This document shows, piece by piece, positions 32,556 to 36,261 of a stretch of 36,261 nt of DNA; the first letter of the stretch is position 1; each line of letters starts with the position of its first letter. Position numbers and translations under genes: made by a program. The notes below the pieces were generated by a model, which saw only the letters and a list, made by a program, of their open reading frames with translations, made no database searches and was not told where the DNA came from. Source of the DNA: an uncultured bacterium (GTDB lineage Bacteria > Actinomycetota > Actinomycetes > S36-B12); contig CAITYI010000221.1 of the NCBI GenBank assembly GCA_903896585.1, forward strand, positions 1 to 36,261. Reading direction: 5' to 3'.

Positions 32556-34111
32556 ACGTGTCCTCGATTCGCAACGCCATCCATCGCCTCCTTCCAGCTC
32601 CGCGAACCGTCACCGGGCCAACTGACCATGTGGTTGTTGTCGGCGCCGGGTTGGCCGGTCTCTCTGCCGCCATGCGACTGGCCGGGTCCGGCCGGAAAGT
32701 CACGGTTATTGAACGAGAAGCGATTCCCGGTGGTCGTGCTGGGCGCATTGAAATGCAGGGGCCAACCGGCACCTACCACGCTGATACTGGCCCCACCGTT
32801 CTCACCATGCCCGACCTGATTGCCGATTGCTTTGATTCCCTCGGCGAAACCATGGAAGATTGGTTGACCTTGGATCCGGTGGCACCGTTGTATCGGGCTT
32901 TTTATCCCGATGGCTCCGTTCTGAATGTGCACAGCGATGTATCTGAAATGGCCCAAGAGATCACCGAGGTTATTGGACCAGAGGAAGCGGCTGGGTTCGA
33001 AAAGTACGTTGAGTTCGTTTCCAAGCTCTATAAATATGAGATGAAAGATTTCATCGATCGAAATATTGACTCTCCATTAGACCTACTCACTCCTGATCTG
33101 GCCAAACTTGTTGCCATTGGCGGGTTTCGTAAGTTAGCTCCCAAGGTGCGGGAGTACCTCAAGGACCCGCGCACCGAGAGAATTTATTCCTTCCAGGCCA
33201 TGTATGCCGGCCTTTCTCCCTACGATGCACTCGCCATTTACGCCGTTATTGCCTACATGGATTCCGTCGCCGGAGTTTTCTTCCCTCGCGGGGGCATGCA
33301 CGCTGTGCCCAAGGCAATGGCAGCCGCGGCAGAAAAAAACGGTGTGGAATTTAAGTACAACACAACGGTTGAGAAGGTGGTTCACAGCAACGGCCGAGCA
33401 ACGGGCGTACTCACGACCGACGGTGATTTCATCGCGGCCGATGTCGTTGTGCTTAATCCTGATCTTCCCGTGGCCTATACCGAATTACTGGGTACCGAAC
33501 CGTGGTCGGTGAAGCGCCTCACCTATTCCCCATCTTGTTTTTTGCTTCTCGCCGGATCAACTCAGAAATATTCGAAGATCGCGCATCACAATATCCATTT
33601 TGGGAAATCCTGGAAAAACGTTTTTACCGAACTGATCGACAAGAAGCAACTGATGACCGACCCCAGCATTTTGGTAACGAACCCCAGTTACTCAGACCCC
33701 AGTCTCGCCCCCGAAGGCAAAGAGCTCTACTACATCCTCTTCCCCACTCCCAATCTCGATGCCCCTATTGATTGGAAGGAAATTGGACCCAGATACCGCG
33801 ATGACTGCGTCCGAGTTCTTGAGGAACGTGGATACATTGGTCTGGGTGACTCAATCGAAGTGGAGAATGTGACCACTCCGCTTGATTGGGCCGATCGCGG
33901 GATGGAACGCGGCGCACCTTTTGCCGCGGCCCATTCATTCGGCCAGACGGGTCCATTTCGTCCCGGGAACATGTGGGGGGAAAACATTGTCTTCACCGGT
34001 TCGGGAACCCAACCTGGAGTAGGTGTACCCATGGTGTTGATCTCAGGGCGATTGGCCGCCGAGCGCATCACCGGAAAGGATCCAAGTTACCGGTCTAGGG
34101 CCACACGTTGA
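32552..34111 (+). CDS. crtI: Phytoene desaturase
   Basis: FAD-dependent desaturase of 519 residues that converts phytoene to lycopene. It has GAGLAGLSAAMRL near the N-terminus, GGRAGRIEMQG, DTGPTVLTMP, YSPSCFLLLAG and HHNIHFG in the middle, and a C-terminal GSGTQPGVGVPMVLISGRLAAERI. Length and motifs are those of the classic bacterial CrtI. GTGA overlap with crtE and TTGA overlap with crtB give a fully coupled operon. Confidence 0.93.
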   Translation: MNVSSIRNAIHRLLPAPRTVTGPTDHVVVVGAGLAGLSAAMRLAGSGRKVTVIEREAIPGGRAGRIEMQGPTGTYHADTGPTVLTMPDLIADCFDSLGETMEDWLTLDPVAPLYRAFYPDGSVLNVHSDVSEMAQEITEVIGPEEAAGFEKYVEFVSKLYKYEMKDFIDRNIDSPLDLLTPDLAKLVAIGGFRKLAPKVREYLKDPRTERIYSFQAMYAGLSPYDALAIYAVIAYMDSVAGVFFPRGGMHAVPKAMAAAAEKNGVEFKYNTTVEKVVHSNGRATGVLTTDGDFIAADVVVLNPDLPVAYTELLGTEPWSVKRLTYSPSCFLLLAGSTQKYSKIAHHNIHFGKSWKNVFTELIDKKQLMTDPSILVTNPSYSDPSLAPEGKELYYILFPTPNLDAPIDWKEIGPRYRDDCVRVLEERGYIGLGDSIEVENVTTPLDWADRGMERGAPFAAAHSFGQTGPFRPGNMWGENIVFTGSGTQPGVGVPMVLISGRLAAERITGKDPSYRSRATR

Positions 34112-35109
34112 CATCCGGCAATCTGCATCACCGCACAGCCGCACCCCGCGTCAGCAGGGTGCACCGCAAGGAATACCAACAGGCCGGCATCACCGATCCG
34201 AATCTCATTGCATCTTATGAAGTGTGTCGGGAACTTAACGCCAAACATGGCAAGACGTATTACCTAGCCACCCTGTTGCTCCCCCCCGGTAAGCGCCCAT
34301 ATGTTCATGCACTTTATGGATTTGCTCGCTATGCAGATGAAATCGTCGATGACCTTGATTCCACCCTTTCTGACCAAGAAAAAGCAGAACTTCTGCGCAC
34401 ATGGGGTGACAACTTTATGCGCGATGTCCGCGAGGGAAGTTCCGAAGATCCGGTTTGTCGAGCGGTCGTTCATACGGTGCGACGCTGGGATATCCCGCTT
34501 GATTACTTCGAATCTTTTTTACATTCCATGACCATGGATCTCACTGTCACCGAGTATCAGACCTTCGATGAACTGTACGAATATGTTTACGGTTCTGCCG
34601 CCGTAATCGGCTTACAAATGGTGCCGATTTTGGAACCTGATAACCCCGAGGCATTTGACCGGGCCAAGGACCTTGGCGTGGCTTTTCAACTGGCCAACTT
34701 CATTCGCGATGTCAACGAAGACTTGGATCGTGGCCGGGTGTACTTGCCACTCGACGAACTTGCTCGCTTCGGCGTGACTCGCGCTGATCTGGAAAAGCGG
34801 GAGTTGACACCACAAATCAAAGCGGCGCTTAGACATCAAATTGACCGGGTACGGCGCCTAGATCGAGAGTCCATTGTCGGAATCAGCATGCTGCATCCGG
34901 CATCGCGAGATTGCATTGAGGCTGCTCGGATCTTGTACTGCGGTATTGCAAACCAAGTTGAGGAAATCGACTTCGAAGTATTTAAAAAGCGCGCAAGGGT
35001 CCCTGTTCGCACCCGATTTTGGGTGGCATTTCCTGCTTGGCAACGAGCCCGTAAAGCCCGAAAAATTTATGGGCCTGGCAAAGTTCAAGGCCTGCATCCA
35101 GACTTTTAG
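34108..35109 (+). CDS. crtB: Phytoene synthase
   Basis: Condenses two geranylgeranyl diphosphates to phytoene. The 333-residue protein has both Asp-rich motifs: DEIVD (77-81) in YGFARYADEIVDD, and RDVNEDLDRGRVYLP later. The start is a TTG at 34108 overlapping the crtI stop as TTGA; a normal N-terminal length supports it. The 3' end overlaps the convergent crtYd gene by 4 bp. Confidence 0.95.
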   Translation: MTSGNLHHRTAAPRVSRVHRKEYQQAGITDPNLIASYEVCRELNAKHGKTYYLATLLLPPGKRPYVHALYGFARYADEIVDDLDSTLSDQEKAELLRTWGDNFMRDVREGSSEDPVCRAVVHTVRRWDIPLDYFESFLHSMTMDLTVTEYQTFDELYEYVYGSAAVIGLQMVPILEPDNPEAFDRAKDLGVAFQLANFIRDVNEDLDRGRVYLPLDELARFGVTRADLEKRELTPQIKAALRHQIDRVRRLDRESIVGISMLHPASRDCIEAARILYCGIANQVEEIDFEVFKKRARVPVRTRFWVAFPAWQRARKARKIYGPGKVQGLHPDF

Positions 35110-35492
35110 TCCGGCGGCTTTCGCCAGATCGGCGGACCCGACATTGGCACGCGGTCAATTCCGCGGCGTCCCCAAAATACCCACAGCACAAGCGATAAAA
35201 GTACCAAGGAAAATCCAAATAGGAGATCCTCGACCGGAGCAAATGCAATTCGACCATCGCCAAAAAATGGTGGCGCGGAATCCGCCGGTGAAGTGGATCC
35301 GATGATAGCTTCCCCATTGTATTTAACAATTTGAAAACCTGTGAACATTCCATTTGTGATGAATTGAAAGAATACGATGATGAGATAGGAAACCCAGAAA
35401 ATTTTCCGGGAGATTAATCGGGTCCGAAATACAAAGAGATCAGCAATAACCGCGATCAACACCGCCAGCACTCCAATTGCCGTGTAGGTCAT
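35106..35492 (-). CDS. crtYd: Lycopene cyclase subunit CrtYd
   Basis: Small membrane protein of 128 residues with three hydrophobic segments and the lycopene cyclase domain pattern FAPVEDLLFGFSLVLLSL. It is the second half of the heterodimeric actinobacterial lycopene cyclase. The ATG at 35492 overlaps the crtYc stop as ATGA. CrtYe/CrtYf-type subunits, which act with the elongase CrtEb in C50 pathways, look similar, but no crtEb is in the window, so the CrtYc/Yd beta-cyclase is favoured. Confidence 0.85.
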   Translation of the reverse strand: MTYTAIGVLAVLIAVIADLFVFRTRLISRKIFWVSYLIIVFFQFITNGMFTGFQIVKYNGEAIIGSTSPADSAPPFFGDGRIAFAPVEDLLFGFSLVLLSLVLWVFWGRRGIDRVPMSGPPIWRKPPD

Positions 35493-35833
35493 GGGACTTC
35501 ATCTCCGACGCGCCATCCTTTAACACTCCGAACCGCTTCAAGAGTCAGAATTGATACAAAAGGAATGAGAATGAAGAACAGTAGTTCATCGAGGGGGATA
35601 TCGAATAGTAAATATATTCCTAGAATTCGTGCTTCATCAAACCACCAGTGACCTTGACTGATTGCGTACGCATCCCAAATAAGAAATGGGATTACCACCG
35701 GAACAATAGCCAATAAAAGCCTACGAGGCCGTACGAGAACTCTCGTCCTCAAGACAACTTCCAGCCAGATTGATCCGAGAATGACAAAGGCGAGAACAGC
35801 CACGTAACTGAAAGAGCCGAACTCAATCTCCAC
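35489..35833 (-). CDS. crtYc: Lycopene cyclase subunit CrtYc
   Basis: Membrane protein of 114 residues with three hydrophobic segments and the motif FDIPLDELLFFILIP, shared by CrtYc and related cyclase domains. It pairs with CrtYd. The start is a GTG at 35833, and TAGAGT lies 6 nt upstream, so the transcript should be leaderless. It is divergent from the NadR-like gene with a 23-bp gap. Confidence 0.87.
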   Translation of the reverse strand: MEIEFGSFSYVAVLAFVILGSIWLEVVLRTRVLVRPRRLLLAIVPVVIPFLIWDAYAISQGHWWFDEARILGIYLLFDIPLDELLFFILIPFVSILTLEAVRSVKGWRVGDEVP

Positions 35834-35839
35834 GTGATG

Positions 35840-35849
35840 ACTCTAAACT
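35840..35849. promoter_or_regulatory. Overlapping back-to-back -10 boxes of crtYc and the NadR-like gene
   Basis: On the minus strand TAGAGT (35845-35840) is 6 nt from the crtYc GTG. On the plus strand TAAACT (35844-35849) is 7 nt from the GTG at 35857. The two boxes share two bases, so the two promoters should exclude each other. Confidence 0.5.
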
Positions 35850-35856
35850 GTGTAAT

Positions 35857-36261
35857 GTGAATAGTCGCGAGCAGCGTATCGATCCGTATCGAATTGGGTT
35901 GCTCGGTGCTGAAAGTTCCGGGAAGACCACGTTAGCCAATGCTCTGGTAGGCGAATTGAATTACCAAGGAATCCCAGCGGTCCTGGTACCTGAATACCTT
36001 CGCACCTGGTGTGAGCAGACAAGCCGGCTCCCAACTATCGAGGACCAAACTGAAATCCTGCATGGTCAAATCGATTCTGAGGACTCAGCAGCACGTGAAC
36101 ATCCTGGGGCGGTACTTGTGTGCGACCCGGCCGCAATAACAACACCCTTGTACTCGCAGCTTTACTTTGGTCAGGCAGGGAATATCGATACTGAACTCCT
36201 CAGCCGATACCAACGGCTTATTTGGTGCAATATTGATATTGACTGGTCACCTGATCCGCTC
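35857..36261 (+). CDS. NadR-like P-loop ATPase/kinase (3' part missing)
   Basis: The frame from GTG 35857 stays open to the window end, 135 codons. It has a Walker A GAESSGKT at residues 17-24, then VLVPEYLRTWCEQ and a VLVCDPAAITTPLYSQLYFG strand-loop, as in the AAA_28/NadR ribosylnicotinamide kinase-like family. A role in NAD salvage is possible, but the family is broad and the rest of the protein is not visible. Start chosen from a -10 box at leaderless distance; no ribosome site is present. Confidence 0.72.
   Translation, partial: MNSREQRIDPYRIGLLGAESSGKTTLANALVGELNYQGIPAVLVPEYLRTWCEQTSRLPTIEDQTEILHGQIDSEDSAAREHPGAVLVCDPAAITTPLYSQLYFGQAGNIDTELLSRYQRLIWCNIDIDWSPDPL

Noticed and set aside
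1..36261. tRNA, rRNA, CRISPR arrays, transposases or integrases
   Set aside because: I looked in the gaps and found no cloverleaf with a TTCGA-type T-loop, no spaced direct repeats of 24-40 bp, and no transposase or integrase motifs; the P450 locus has a homology scar but no IS ends.

Overview
The window is a gene-dense stretch of an actinobacterial chromosome of moderate GC. The evidence is the division and cell-wall (dcw) gene order with an FtsL-like protein fused to a long tail, the actinobacterial families DUF3040, SAV_6107-type HEPN and HelR-like helicase, an actinobacterial type LexA box, frequent GTG starts, and many genes that look leaderless. A planktonic or otherwise streamlined actinomycete would fit the overlapping genes and tiny intergenic gaps, but I cannot name the genus.

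Layout. (1) Positions 1-10560, minus strand: the dcw cluster mraZ, a previously hidden 47-residue membrane ORF, rsmH, ftsL-like, ftsI, murE, murF, mraY, murD and ftsW (cut by the window edge). Its promoter carries five TGG boxes at an exact 10-bp period, the expected MraZ operator. (2) 10600-18650: a DUF3048 lipoprotein behind a perfect 21-bp palindrome, DUF3293, a Sfp-type phosphopantetheinyl transferase, a HelR/HelD-like helicase, an RDD membrane protein with a repeat-rich partner, a secreted lipase, a MaoC hydratase and a DUF3040 protein. (3) 18794-24440: a translesion-synthesis operon (HEPN, DnaE-type polymerase, DinB). Its upstream region carries both a PafBC-type RecA-independent damage promoter motif and a perfect LexA box, followed by short ORFs and a 16-bp perfect hairpin. 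(4) 24538-27925: ybaK, a GC-rich cytochrome P450 flanked on its far side by a broken ybaK remnant, ACC deaminase, and an SRPBCC protein. (5) 27968-35833: a carotenoid cluster with two convergent halves: cruF, glycosyltransferase, crtD-like, crtE, crtI and crtB forward, and crtYc and crtYd reverse. (6) A NadR-like P-loop ATPase begins at 35857 and runs off the end.

How it works together. Region 1 makes lipid I precursors, the septal transpeptidase and its partners. Region 3 should be induced by DNA damage and copy damaged template. Region 5 should make C40 lycopene from isoprenyl diphosphates, cyclise ends with CrtYc/Yd, and hydrate, desaturate and glycosylate the other end with CruF, the CrtD-like enzyme and the glycosyltransferase. 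The most unusual observations are the two-input damage promoter with its leader structure, the hidden membrane ORF and 16-bp repeat array inside the dcw operon, and the P450 bounded by a ybaK duplication scar.
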